Counted from the stretch's first letter, positions 7,956 to 16,410 are shown. The stretch is DNA of 64,000 nt from an uncultured Lachnospiraceae bacterium (GCA_947177165.1 CAMWTP010000002.1:62001-126000), one strand, 5' to 3'. The notes: a model not told the origin generated them from the letters alone. Translations and numbers: made by a program.

Positions 7956-8813
7956 CTACGCATTCCGGACAACTGAAAAGGACGTTCCGTCCAAAAAATT
8001 CTGGAGAAACACTTTCAGGCTTGCCGGAGACTGATACGTTTTACAAAAAGAAAATTCCTGCGAAAGATTGTCAATGTCTTCCATGGCTTCCTTCACTTCC
8101 ACCATTGTCTCCACGGGAATAACAGTGGGAACGGCATCGGCAAAGTTCAGCCGGTCAGGGGAAATCCGGTGATTCTGAATCGCATAATTCACCCTGTCCG
8201 CACAGCGGCATGTCCCGTTTCCGTACTCGCCGCAGTATTCCCTCAGGAAATCTGCCATCTTCCCCCGGATTCTCGACAAACGCTGACGGTAAGCTTCGGG
8301 GGAGATCCCCAGAATATCTCCGGCAATCCGGCTGTCGACTTTAAACATCGTACCCAGGATAAAGATACACCGGCTCTCTGTATCCAGGCATTGCAGCATG
8401 ACATTGGTGCAGGACATTTTGAGTTCCTCCGCCAAAATGGACATTTCTACGTTCTGCGTCAGATCCGGCACATCATCGATTTTCCCGTTTCTGATATCCT
8501 CCCCATAAAACGCAAAGTTGAGGGGCATCTTGGCAAACATGTGCTTTTTGTAATTTTTCAGATGATTGACTGCAATGCGGAACACCCACGTTGTAAAGGA
8601 GCTGTCTCCTCGAAACGACGACAAATGGGTAATCATTTTCAGCAGAATGTCCTGCGTGGCATCCTCTGCGTCCGGAAAGGTGCCGAGCATTCGCAGGGAA
8701 AGGTTAAACACCAGATCCTGCACACTGAGAATAATTGTTTCCAGAGAATCTTTATCTCCGGCGGTGGCTTTCTCCACCAACTTCTGCAACTCTTCATTTG
8801 ATTTTTTATTCAT
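7956..8813 (-). CDS. ECF-like sigma-70 family factor with C-terminal extension
   Basis: A 285-residue RNA polymerase sigma factor. Region 2 (VQDLVFNLSLRMLGTFPDAEDATQDILLKM, ~residues 31-61; FTTWVFRIAVNHLKNYKK) and region 4 (ILGISPEAYRQRLSRIRGKMADFLREYC) are clear. After region 4, about 90 residues continue (GTCRCADRVNYAIQ ...) with two cysteines and no similarity I recognise; this is longer than a minimal ECF factor of ~180 residues. No anti-sigma gene is adjacent, so the extension might act as the control domain (inference). AGGAGG precedes the ATG. The MATE exporter is divergently oriented. Confidence 0.88.
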   Translation of the reverse strand: MNKKSNEELQKLVEKATAGDKDSLETIILSVQDLVFNLSLRMLGTFPDAEDATQDILLKMITHLSSFRGDSSFTTWVFRIAVNHLKNYKKHMFAKMPLNFAFYGEDIRNGKIDDVPDLTQNVEMSILAEELKMSCTNVMLQCLDTESRCIFILGTMFKVDSRIAGDILGISPEAYRQRLSRIRGKMADFLREYCGEYGNGTCRCADRVNYAIQNHRISPDRLNFADAVPTVIPVETMVEVKEAMEDIDNLSQEFSFCKTYQSPASLKVFLQNFLDGTSFSVVRNA

Positions 8814-8902
8814 AGATTTTTACCTCCTGCTTTATTAGACAACGCTCCCTCTGTCCGTGTGACAAAAAACACTTATTTTTTTAACTTTTTGAATTTCTCC
8901 TA

Positions 8903-8931
8903 TTGTGCCATCCCCTCCTGTGTGGTATGAT
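8903..8931 (+). promoter_or_regulatory. Candidate promoter for the MATE leader
   Basis: TTGTGC (8903-8908), a 17-bp spacer and TATGAT (8926-8931). Transcription would begin near 8938 and enter a leader of about 135 nt before the MATE start codon. Confidence 0.6.
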
Positions 8932-8953
8932 ATATCAAAATATGAATCGGCAC

Positions 8954-9035
8954 TTCCTTGCCGCCGGGTAAGGAATCAGGCGTCAGACTTTCCATCATTA
9001 GGCCTTTGAAGATGGAAAGCTTTGGCGCTGTTTTT
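8954..9035 (+). promoter_or_regulatory. Leader hairpin plus intrinsic terminator (attenuator) before MATE gene
   Basis: A first hairpin pairs TTCCTT (8954-8959) with AAGGAA (8970-8975). A second pairs 8980-8996 with 9011-9028 over 17 bp with one bulged C and two G-U pairs, and is followed by TGTTTTT (9029-9035), an intrinsic terminator. The only upstream gene is divergent, so this terminator can only act on the MATE transcript. It therefore looks like a transcription attenuator or riboswitch expression platform. I do not recognise a known aptamer in the ~40 nt before it. Confidence 0.65.
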
Positions 9036-9071
9036 ATGCGATTGTTTTTGTGACTATGGAGGAGTGATTCT

Positions 9072-10382
9072 ATGAGACAGCAATCTTGTATGCGCGATTT
9101 TATCCGCTATACGACTTTAAGTGTACTTGGAACTTTGGGTGTATCCTGTTACATTTTGGCAGATACCTTTTTCGTGTCAAAAAGTCTGGGGCCAAACGGT
9201 CTTGCCGCCCTGAATCTGGCTATCCCTGTCTACAATTTCATCCATGGCACAGGGCTGATGCTTGGCATGGGCGGTGCCACGAAATTTTCCATCTACAGGA
9301 GCCAGAAACAAAAAGAGGAGGTAAACCGCCTTTATACTAATACAATCTGCCTCGCAATCCTGTTTTCGGCAGTGTTTGTCCTGCTTGGCCTGCTCTTCTC
9401 GAAGCGGTTGGCATGTATCCTGGGCGCAGATGCAAATGTACTGGGAATGACGGATACTTATCTGAGATGGCTGCTGATTTTTGCCCCTGCCTTTATTTTA
9501 AATGACGTGTTTCTATGCTTTGTCCGAAACGACGAGGGCCCGCAGCTCTCTATGATTGCCATGCTCATTGGCAGTTTTTCAAATATCGCTTTGGACTACC
9601 TCTTTCTCTTTCCATTGCACATGGGAATTTTTGGCGCTGTTTTCGCCACTGGTTTATCTCCGGTGATCAGCATTCTCATGATGCTGCCCCACTGGCTGCG
9701 GAGAAAAAATAGCTTTCATTTTATAAAGACAAAAATGAGATCCCGCATCATAAAGCAGATCCTTTCGCCAGGTTTTCCATCCCTGATTGCGCAGCTCTCA
9801 TCAGGCATTGTAATGATTACCTTCAACGCGATTATACTGGATTTGGAGGGCAATACCGGCGTTGCCGCGTATGGTGTGATCGCCAATATTTCCCTTGTCA
9901 TTGTAGCCATTTATACAGGAATTGCGCAGGGCGTTCAGCCGCTCATCAGCAATTTTTACGGCAAGGGCAACGGCCGCCAGGTCCGGACAGTATCAAAATA
10001 TGCTGTCGTGACAGTACTCGCAGTGTCCTGTGTGGTGTATTTACTTATATTTGCCTTCGCACAACCAGTTACCGCCGTTTTCAACAGCGAAAAGAATACG
10101 GACCTGCAGCAGATTGCAGTGACTGGCTTAAAACTGTATTTCCTGTCATCTGCATTTGTCGGATATAATATCATTCTGGCAACACTGCTCACCTCCATAG
10201 AACATGCGCTGCCAGCCCACATTCTCTCACTTTTAAGAGGGCTGATATTGATCATACCAATGACCTTTTTTCTGTCAGCCATGTGGGGGATGACCGGTGT
10301 GTGGCTTGCCTATCCGATTACGGAACTCTCCGTTGCCCTGCTCGGACTGATTATGGCTCGTCCTTCCATTCAGTCAGATTGA
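9072..10382 (+). CDS. MATE-family multidrug efflux transporter
   Basis: A 436-residue inner-membrane protein with about 12 hydrophobic segments and the two-fold MatE repeat. Visible family features are NLAIPVYNFIHGTGLMLGMGGATKFS in the first half and ILDLEGNTGVAAYGVIANISLVIVAI in the second. It would export cationic drugs or metabolites using a sodium or proton gradient; the substrate is unknown. GGAGGAG precedes the ATG by 7 bases. It is the only gene after the attenuator leader, implying conditional expression. Confidence 0.92.
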   Translation: MRQQSCMRDFIRYTTLSVLGTLGVSCYILADTFFVSKSLGPNGLAALNLAIPVYNFIHGTGLMLGMGGATKFSIYRSQKQKEEVNRLYTNTICLAILFSAVFVLLGLLFSKRLACILGADANVLGMTDTYLRWLLIFAPAFILNDVFLCFVRNDEGPQLSMIAMLIGSFSNIALDYLFLFPLHMGIFGAVFATGLSPVISILMMLPHWLRRKNSFHFIKTKMRSRIIKQILSPGFPSLIAQLSSGIVMITFNAIILDLEGNTGVAAYGVIANISLVIVAIYTGIAQGVQPLISNFYGKGNGRQVRTVSKYAVVTVLAVSCVVYLLIFAFAQPVTAVFNSEKNTDLQQIAVTGLKLYFLSSAFVGYNIILATLLTSIEHALPAHILSLLRGLILIIPMTFFLSAMWGMTGVWLAYPITELSVALLGLIMARPSIQSD

Positions 10383-10659
10383 TTTCTCTGTCCTCGAAAA
10401 AATACTTCCAGATACATTTGCCTGCCCCGCTCTTGCGCCCCCTGTGCGATCGGGCAGGAAAGACTTCTCTACCCGCCGCGTCCCCATGCGCCGCCTTAGC
10501 GCCCTATTTCCTCCGCATGGGACTGTGCATAAAACAAGGGCGAAATCCCACATGTATTTCGCCCTTGCAAAACATTACATTTCGCTGTTCTAATTTTATA
10601 ATCTATCAGACTTCCAGAAATACCGGCACTGATACTATTCTAAAATCATTCCGCCCTGC
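10383..10659. other. Intergenic 277 bp between convergent genes
   Basis: It contains two inverted repeats without a T-run (CCTGCCC/GGGCAGG near 10,420-10,457 and CCCATGCG/CGCATGGG at 10,483-10,490/10,514-10,521) and the terminator at 10,535-10,567. No coding signal was seen. Confidence 0.5.
10535..10567 (-). terminator. Intrinsic terminator of the isomerase gene
   Basis: A perfect 12-bp stem (10,535-10,546 with 10,556-10,567) and a 9-nt loop, followed on the minus strand by TTTTATG. It lies 92 bp past the isomerase stop codon. Confidence 0.8.
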
Positions 10660-12144
10660 CTACGCGAACGGGTTCTCCGTAGGATACGGAAGTGACTTCG
10701 GCTGGTTGTAGTTCAGGTCTTCCACAGGTACTCCTATGTACTTAAATACCTCATACAGTGCCTTTCCGAAGTGACCAAATGCAACCGCGCCATGGTGCGG
10801 ATAATTCTTCTCGATCAATACATGGCGATAGAAGCGCTGCATCTCAGGAATCGCAAACACGCCGATGCTTCCGAAGGACTTTGTCGCTACCGGGAGAACC
10901 TCGCCCTGTGCGATGTACGCGCGAAGTCTGCAGTCTGCCGTGGACTGTAAACGGTAGAATGTGATGTCACCCGGAATGATATCTCCCTCAAGTGTACCCT
11001 GTGTAACCTCCTCGGGAAGTGTTCTGGCCATGATCATCTGGTACTTCATGCTGCAGAAGCTGAGCTTCTTCGTGTTGGTATTTCCGCAGTGGAAGCCCAT
11101 GAATGTATCGTTGTGCGTATAGTTAAATTTATCTTTGATTGAATCGTTATACATATCTGCCGGCACTGTGTTGTTGATGTCGAGCAGTGTAACTGCATCC
11201 TGGCTCACGCATGTACCGATGAACTCGCTCAGGCAGCCATAGATATCAACCTCGCAGGATACAGGGATACCCATACCTGTGAGACGGCTGTTCACATAGC
11301 AGGGAACAAACCCAAACTGTGTCTGGAATGCAGGCCAGCACTTTCCAGCGATAGCAACATACTTGCGGTATCCTCTGTGTGCCTCAACCCAGTCAAGAAG
11401 TGTCAGCTCATACTGTGCAAGCTTCGGCAGTACCTCCGGCTTCATATTGCCCTCTCCGAGCTCCGCCTCCATCTCCTTTACCTTCGCCGGGATTCTCTCG
11501 TCCCCGTCGTGCTTCTTGAATGCCTCAAACAGATCAAGCTCTGAGTTCTCCTCGATCTCAACACCAATGTTGTAAAGCTGCTTGATCGGTGCATTGCATG
11601 CAAGGAAATTGAGCGGTCTGGGTCCAAAGGAAATAATCTTCAGATCAGAAAGTCCGACAATCGCTCTTGCGATCGGCAGAAACTCATTGATCATGTCTGC
11701 ACATTCCTCCGCTGTCCCTACCGGATACTCAGGGATATATGCCTTGATGTTGCGAAGTTTCAGGTTATAGCTTGCATTCAGCATACCGCAGTACGCATCT
11801 CCGCGTCCGCCGACAAGATCATTCTGTGTCTCCTCCGCTGCTGCGATAAACATAGCGGGACCGTCAAAATGCTTTGCGAGAAGTGTCTCTGAAATCTCAG
11901 GACCGAAGTTTCCAAGATATACGCAGAGTGCGTTACAGCCTGCCTTCTTGATATCCTCAAGAGCCTGCACCATATGTATCTCACTCTCCACGATACATAC
12001 AGGACATTCATAGATGCCGTCCATGCCGTACTTGTCAGCATACGCCTTGACCAGAGCCTTTCTCCGATTCACTGACAAACTCTCCGGAAAACAGTCACGG
12101 CTTACCGCTACAATACCTACTTTTACCTGTGGTAAATTGTTCAT
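10660..12144 (-). CDS. L-fucose/L-arabinose isomerase family protein
   Basis: A 494-residue cytoplasmic sugar isomerase-like enzyme, expected to interconvert an aldose and a ketose with a divalent metal. Conserved-looking features include YLGNFGPEISETLLAKHFDGP in the N-terminal part, FGPRPLNFLACN, and candidate metal ligands in the C-terminal domain: Glu in SCEVDIYGCLSEF, Asp in LLDINNT and His in GFHCGNTNT. The substrate cannot be fixed from sequence. AAGGAGG lies 7 bases before the ATG at 12,142-12,144, so the upstream in-frame start is not used. A LacI regulator is divergently encoded, suggesting sugar-inducible control. Confidence 0.85.
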   Translation of the reverse strand: MNNLPQVKVGIVAVSRDCFPESLSVNRRKALVKAYADKYGMDGIYECPVCIVESEIHMVQALEDIKKAGCNALCVYLGNFGPEISETLLAKHFDGPAMFIAAAEETQNDLVGGRGDAYCGMLNASYNLKLRNIKAYIPEYPVGTAEECADMINEFLPIARAIVGLSDLKIISFGPRPLNFLACNAPIKQLYNIGVEIEENSELDLFEAFKKHDGDERIPAKVKEMEAELGEGNMKPEVLPKLAQYELTLLDWVEAHRGYRKYVAIAGKCWPAFQTQFGFVPCYVNSRLTGMGIPVSCEVDIYGCLSEFIGTCVSQDAVTLLDINNTVPADMYNDSIKDKFNYTHNDTFMGFHCGNTNTKKLSFCSMKYQMIMARTLPEEVTQGTLEGDIIPGDITFYRLQSTADCRLRAYIAQGEVLPVATKSFGSIGVFAIPEMQRFYRHVLIEKNYPHHGAVAFGHFGKALYEVFKYIGVPVEDLNYNQPKSLPYPTENPFA

Positions 12145-12246
12145 TTTGAAATCCTCCTTAATCAACAAAGCAATATGTCTATTGCCCGGTCACACAGCTT
12201 TTCTATGTGCAAAGCTGTCACGTCTCATATCACATCAGCCCGTTTC

Positions 12247-12257
12247 GTGCTCGTGCA
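12247..12257 (+). promoter_or_regulatory. Candidate operator, copy 1 (GTGCTCGTGCA)
   Basis: The 11-mer GTGCTCGTGCA lies just downstream of the isomerase transcription start and overlaps an 8-bp palindrome CGTGCACG (12,252-12,259). An identical 11-mer lies at 12,496-12,506 beside the regulator's promoter. LacI-type operators usually centre on CG. Confidence 0.4.
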
Positions 12258-12276
12258 CGCACCAACAGCTAAATTC

Positions 12277-12305
12277 ATAATAGTGTGTGTCACATTAAAA
12301 ATCAA
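12277..12305 (-). promoter_or_regulatory. Candidate promoter for the isomerase gene
   Basis: On the minus strand TTGATT (12,305-12,300), a 17-bp spacer and TATTAT (12,282-12,277). The leader would be about 125 nt and contains an 8-bp hairpin (12,194-12,201/12,211-12,218). Confidence 0.6.
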
Positions 12306-12495
12306 GTGATTATGTTACAATATTTCATTTTCGTCAAATTATATAAAATGTATTGTGCTTTATGCCGAAATTGCCTGTTCGCTGCCTTTCTGAAACAACC
12401 TATGCATAAAATGCGAAAGCGCAGACTCCTTGGCAGATGACTGCCATTTCTTATGTTGTGGATATTTGATTAACTGCAGGCACCTTGCCAAGAAT

Positions 12496-12506
12496 GTGCT
12501 CGTGCA
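12496..12506 (+). promoter_or_regulatory. Candidate operator, copy 2 (GTGCTCGTGCA)
   Basis: An exact second copy of the 11-mer at 12,247, ending 9 bases before the -35 of the regulator gene. It would allow the LacI protein to control itself as well as the isomerase. Confidence 0.4.
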
Positions 12507-12515
12507 ACATTCCGC

Positions 12516-12544
12516 TTGCCTTTTCCGACAAATCACTATATACT
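12516..12544 (+). promoter_or_regulatory. Candidate promoter for the LacI-family regulator
   Basis: TTGCCT (12,516-12,521), a 17-bp spacer and TATACT (12,539-12,544). A TGGCAG/CTGCCA hairpin at 12,430-12,445 lies upstream. The remainder of the ~500-bp divergent gap shows nothing else I can name. Confidence 0.6.
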
Positions 12545-12643
12545 AATCATGAGGAAACTGTTCTGGATTAAAACAGCACAAAACACATTACGGTCTTTGA
12601 TGCCGCAGACAGACGCACTGCACCACATAATGGGAGGAAGAAT

Positions 12644-13663
12644 ATGGCAACAATAAAAGAGATTGCTGCGCTGGCCGGCGTGTCCCGCGGAACCGTTGAC
12701 AGGGTACTCAACAACCGGGGCTCTGTCAATCCTGCCACTGCCGAAAAAATCAACGAGATTGCAAAAGCCCTCGATTACAAGCCAAACAAAGCGGGCTTAG
12801 CGCTTGCTGCCCAAAAAAAGAAGTTAAAGCTCGGTGTTATCCTGTTCTCCACAGACAATCCTTTCTTTGCTGATGTACTAAAAGGTGTCAACGAAAAAGC
12901 GGAGGACTTAGCGGGATACAACTGTACTGTTCTCGTAAAACAAATTCCCATCAATGTGGAGGCACAGTTAAACGCGATCGACGAACTGCTTCGCGAGGAA
13001 GCGGGCGGTATTGCTCTCGCGCCGCACAATGATGACCGCATCCGCGTTCGCATCAATGAGCTTTCCGAACAGGGAATTCCCGTTGTAACGCTAAATACTG
13101 ACATTGAAAATTCCAGGCGTATCGCTTATGTAGGAAGCAACTACACCAAAAGCGGCGCTACCGCTGCTGGTCTGTTGAGACTGATGACACGTGATACGGT
13201 TTCCATCGGAATCATTACCGGCTCCTCGGATATCCTCTGCCATACAGAACGCATTGCCGGATTCATTGACACCCTCACACCTTACCGCGATTCTATGCAC
13301 ATTGTATCGATTGTCGAGACGCAGGACGACGAAATCGAGAGTTACGAACAAACCTCACGCCTTTTAAAGGAGCATCCCGAGATCAATGCGCTCTTTTTTG
13401 CTGCCGGTGGTGTGTACGGCGGCTGTCGCGCGATCACTTCGCTCGACGCTGCGGATAAACTATGCGTAATCGCTTTTGACAAGGCTGACACAACAGAACA
13501 GTTTTTGCGGGAAGGCGTACTGTCCGCAGTAATCTGCCAGCAGCCGCGCATCCAGGGTCAGAAACCGCTTGACCTTCTTTTTACGTATCTCACTTCCGGT
13601 GCGCTCCCGGAGAAAGAATACAACTATACGGCTGTGGATATACGGATTTTGGAGAATATCTGA
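12644..13663 (+). CDS. LacI-family transcriptional regulator, probably of the isomerase gene
   Basis: A 339-residue regulator. The helix-turn-helix (TIKEIAALAGVSRGTVDRVLN) and hinge (YKPNKAGLALAAQKK) are at residues 3-60; the rest is a type-1 periplasmic-binding-protein-like domain (LGVILFSTDNPFFADVLKG, GIALAPHNDD, VGSNYTKSGATAAGLL, NALFFAAGGVYGGC). This subfamily resembles sugar-binding proteins such as ribose- or galactose-binding proteins, so the effector is probably a monosaccharide. GGGAGGA precedes the ATG. Divergent placement to the isomerase and shared 11-mers suggest it controls both. Confidence 0.9.
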   Translation: MATIKEIAALAGVSRGTVDRVLNNRGSVNPATAEKINEIAKALDYKPNKAGLALAAQKKKLKLGVILFSTDNPFFADVLKGVNEKAEDLAGYNCTVLVKQIPINVEAQLNAIDELLREEAGGIALAPHNDDRIRVRINELSEQGIPVVTLNTDIENSRRIAYVGSNYTKSGATAAGLLRLMTRDTVSIGIITGSSDILCHTERIAGFIDTLTPYRDSMHIVSIVETQDDEIESYEQTSRLLKEHPEINALFFAAGGVYGGCRAITSLDAADKLCVIAFDKADTTEQFLREGVLSAVICQQPRIQGQKPLDLLFTYLTSGALPEKEYNYTAVDIRILENI

Positions 13664-13681
13664 AATATTTAAACGGGACAG

Positions 13682-14461
13682 TTATTCCTGAAACTCCGTC
13701 ATATTCGGCCGAAAGCGAAGCGGCAGCATATTCATCTGCAGCTTGGGATTGATGCGTGCCTCAATAGCAATACTGTCACAAAACTGCCTGAATAACTTCT
13801 GATACACTTCCTCCACCTCTGAGTAGACCAGCTTCTCCTCATCAAAATCCGCTCCCTGCATGAGATACCACTTCTGAAAACGGGCGTGCAGTCCGAACAT
13901 CTGTGTATTCTCATCATAGATCACAAAGTTGTCTGCCGGCAGTCTGTCGGCAAAATGAGGCATCAGAAACGGAAGGATATGGTGCTTCGCATCAATCTTC
14001 GCATATAACATCCCATTTTGCAGCTCTGAAAAGCGCAGGAATTGTTTCAGATGACACAGTTCATTGTCAGATGCCCTCGCGCACTGGAAAGCCCGCTGTA
14101 CACAGTCCTCCTGCAGCCTGTCCGTTATGTGCCTGTCCTGCAGTTTTAGACCTAACACAATCGTATGATACACAGCGTCCGCTTTCTCATCAAGACTGGA
14201 TACCATCGCCATGCTGAGTCTGTACCAGGTCTCGTTTCCCAGCTGCCTTATCATGGTATTTGTGACCTTTTCCGCTTTCTCATAATCTGTCGGAATATTG
14301 TTGTACTCTGTGAACAACCGCTGCGTATCGGGCTCCCGCGTCGCAAGATGAATGCAGTCATGACTATCTATTCCCCTCTTTTTTTTGAACTGGTATGCCT
14401 CATAGACGCCTGTAAGGATTCCCTCTGTGCTGTCCTCGCATATTAAGACATATTCCTCCAT
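13682..14461 (-). CDS. TIGR03915 (DUF4130) family putative DNA-metabolism protein
   Basis: A 259-residue soluble protein typical of the SAM-associated DUF4130/TIGR03915 family: LICEDSTEGILTGVYEAYQFKK at the N-terminus and a C-terminal block DRLPADNFVIYDENTQMFGLH. The family is always found beside the radical SAM protein TIGR03916 encoded immediately upstream here (36-bp gap). Its proposed role in DNA repair or modification comes from this pairing and from distant resemblance to uracil-DNA glycosylases; the reaction is not known. The ATG at 14,459-14,461 follows AGGAGG. Confidence 0.9.
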   Translation of the reverse strand: MEEYVLICEDSTEGILTGVYEAYQFKKKRGIDSHDCIHLATREPDTQRLFTEYNNIPTDYEKAEKVTNTMIRQLGNETWYRLSMAMVSSLDEKADAVYHTIVLGLKLQDRHITDRLQEDCVQRAFQCARASDNELCHLKQFLRFSELQNGMLYAKIDAKHHILPFLMPHFADRLPADNFVIYDENTQMFGLHARFQKWYLMQGADFDEEKLVYSEVEEVYQKLFRQFCDSIAIEARINPKLQMNMLPLRFRPNMTEFQE

Positions 14462-14497
14462 CTTATGACCTCCTATTATCGCGGCAAATCAACACTG

Positions 14498-15916
14498 TCA
14501 GCTTATTTTCCCAAACAAATCCACATTCTCCTGTGCATCGTCAAACAGCGACAGCTGCCTGTACGTCATGCCATCCTTATCAAATGGAAGCTTTTCATGC
14601 TCTGCCAGGAGATTCCGGGTGATATAGTCTTCCTCAATCCTGGTATGATACATCATCTTCCCATTGCACGTAATAAAATACAACGCCCGCTTTAAAACCA
14701 CACCGATTTTCTTGAGATTGTCAAAATTAAGCGCGCCGCTCTTCCTCGCCTTGCAGATGCGCTGTGCGCTCTTTACCCCGATCCCCGGCACGCGCAGAAG
14801 CATCTGATAATCCGCTCTGTTGATTTCCACAGGAAACTGCTCCAGATGCTGCAGCGCCCAGTCGCACTTTGGGTCCAGCAGCACATTGAAATTCTGGTGC
14901 TTTTCGTTCAGCAGCTCGTCCACCCGAAACTGATAAAACCGCAGCAGCCAGTCCGCCTGATATAGTCTGTGCTCCCGCAGAAGCGGGGAAGCCGCCTGCA
15001 CTGACGGCAGTGCTTTGTCCTCATTGACTCCCACATAGGCAGAATAAAATACGCGCTTCATGCCGAACTTGTCATACAATCCCTCCGCGACTGACATGAT
15101 CTGATAATCGCTCTCCGGCGTCGCTCCGATAATCATCTGTGTGGACTGCCCCGCCGGGACGAACGACGGCGCGCTCCGGTACAGCGCAAGCTCCTGCTTC
15201 CCCTGTGCGATGCCATTTTGAATCTGCCGCATCGGTGTGAGAATCGTTTTTCTGTGCTTGTTAGGCGCAAGCTTTTCCAACCCTTCCGCTGTGGGCAGCT
15301 CCAGGTTTACACTCATTCGGTCCGTCAAATATCCAATCTGCTGAATCAGCATCGGATCTGTCCCCGGGATTCCCTTTACATGCACATACCCGCGAAAGCG
15401 GTACACATTTCTCAGCTTATACAAGGTCTTATAAATCAGTTCCATCGTATAGCTTGGGTTGTTGATGATCCCTGAGCTCAAAAACAGGCCTTCGATATAA
15501 TTGCGCCTGTAAAAATTCATGGTGAGCTCACAGATTTCGTCCGGTGTGAAGGTTGCCCGCGGCACATCGTTGCTTCTGCGGTTCACACAGTACTTACAGT
15601 CGTAGACACACTCGTTTGACATCAATATCTTTAACAGCGAGATGCATCGGCCATCCGCGGAAAAGCTGTGGCAGATTCCCGCCGACACACAGTTTCCCAT
15701 ATCGCGCCCGTTTCCCTTCCTGTCAACGCCTGAGCTGGTACATGCCACATCGTATTTCGCGGCATCCGTCAATATGGAAAGTTTCTCCATAATCGTCTGT
15801 GTCGATGCAGTCCGCAGTTCAATGCCGGATTGTTTGCCGATATCATGGCTGACCCTGCAGTCTGCAGCGGTATCAATTTCGCAGGATGTTGATTTCTCTT
15901 GAATAAGATCGCCCAT
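14498..15916 (-). CDS. Putative DNA modification/repair radical SAM protein (TIGR03916)
   Basis: A 472-residue radical SAM enzyme. The iron-sulfur motif CVYDCKYC (Cys 103, 107, 110) is followed by VNRRSNDVPRATFTPDEI, and the C-terminal quarter holds a helix-hairpin-helix DNA-binding motif (LLRVPGIGVKSAQRICKAR). This combination suggests radical chemistry on DNA, for example repair of a damaged base (inference). The start at MGDLIQ is chosen because AGAGG lies 8 bases upstream; an in-frame ATG 18 codons earlier lacks a ribosome site. Family members usually begin near 'MEKLSILTDAAKYD', so the first ~40 residues are an unusual extension. Confidence 0.88.
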   Translation of the reverse strand: MGDLIQEKSTSCEIDTAADCRVSHDIGKQSGIELRTASTQTIMEKLSILTDAAKYDVACTSSGVDRKGNGRDMGNCVSAGICHSFSADGRCISLLKILMSNECVYDCKYCVNRRSNDVPRATFTPDEICELTMNFYRRNYIEGLFLSSGIINNPSYTMELIYKTLYKLRNVYRFRGYVHVKGIPGTDPMLIQQIGYLTDRMSVNLELPTAEGLEKLAPNKHRKTILTPMRQIQNGIAQGKQELALYRSAPSFVPAGQSTQMIIGATPESDYQIMSVAEGLYDKFGMKRVFYSAYVGVNEDKALPSVQAASPLLREHRLYQADWLLRFYQFRVDELLNEKHQNFNVLLDPKCDWALQHLEQFPVEINRADYQMLLRVPGIGVKSAQRICKARKSGALNFDNLKKIGVVLKRALYFITCNGKMMYHTRIEEDYITRNLLAEHEKLPFDKDGMTYRQLSLFDDAQENVDLFGKIS

Positions 15917-15995
15917 ACTTCTAACCTCTGTCTGAATCCTGTCCATGAATAACATCTGCAGCACGCACATACAAAAAAGTGTGACAAGATGTTAT

Positions 15996-16022
15996 CGAAC
16001 AGAGTTTCCAAATTTTTGTTCG
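15996..16022 (-). promoter_or_regulatory. Two degenerate LexA-like boxes at the repair-gene start site
   Basis: Two overlapping 14-mers, CGAACAGAGTTTCC (15,996-16,009) and CAAATTTTTGTTCG (16,009-16,022), each match 8 of the 10 fixed positions of the Firmicutes SOS box CGAAC-4-GTTCG. They lie directly downstream of the -10 element. They may bring the radical SAM pair under SOS control, but neither box is perfect. Confidence 0.35.
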
Positions 16023-16027
16023 TTTTT

Positions 16028-16056
16028 ATCTTATCACACATTTGTTCTGAATGCAA
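16028..16056 (-). promoter_or_regulatory. Promoter for the radical SAM repair pair
   Basis: On the minus strand TTGCAT (16,056-16,051), a 17-bp spacer and TAAGAT (16,033-16,028). It separates this pair from the MmcQ gene just upstream. Confidence 0.6.
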
Positions 16057-16080
16057 TCCTTTTTTTAGATAATCTTTCCA

Positions 16081-16410
16081 CTATTTTGTGACCAGGTCAT
16101 AACTCTCCGCAATCATCCGCTTCACGTCCTCGTCTGGAACGCTCCCGTCAAGAATCACCGTATTCCAGTGCTCCTTGTTCTGATGGTATCCGGGAATCAC
16201 GGACTTGTATGTATCTCTCCAGAAATCTCTCCATTCCGGTTCGACTTTGACATTGATGCGCATCTGCCCCTGATACGCATAAGTCCACAGAAATGCCTTT
16301 TTGTTCTTTTTGCACCGCACCAGTATCCAGTTCTCATCGTGAAACGGGGCATCCTGATACACATCTTTGAAACCAAGTCCATAATTCAGTGCCTCTTCCC
16401 TCGTTGTCAT
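16081..16410 (-). CDS. MmcQ/YjbR family protein
   Basis: A 109-residue small soluble protein of the MmcQ/YjbR fold (a double-wing, CyaY-like DNA-binding fold by family knowledge). Visible blocks: DENWILVRCKKNKKAFLWTY, RINVKVEPEWRDFWRDTY, and the family signature PGYHQNKEHWNTVILDG followed by an Asp-rich helix. Its function is not established. It lies 30 bp after the response-regulator gene on the same strand. A second member is encoded at 19,899-20,267. Confidence 0.88.
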   Translation of the reverse strand: MTTREEALNYGLGFKDVYQDAPFHDENWILVRCKKNKKAFLWTYAYQGQMRINVKVEPEWRDFWRDTYKSVIPGYHQNKEHWNTVILDGSVPDEDVKRMIAESYDLVTK

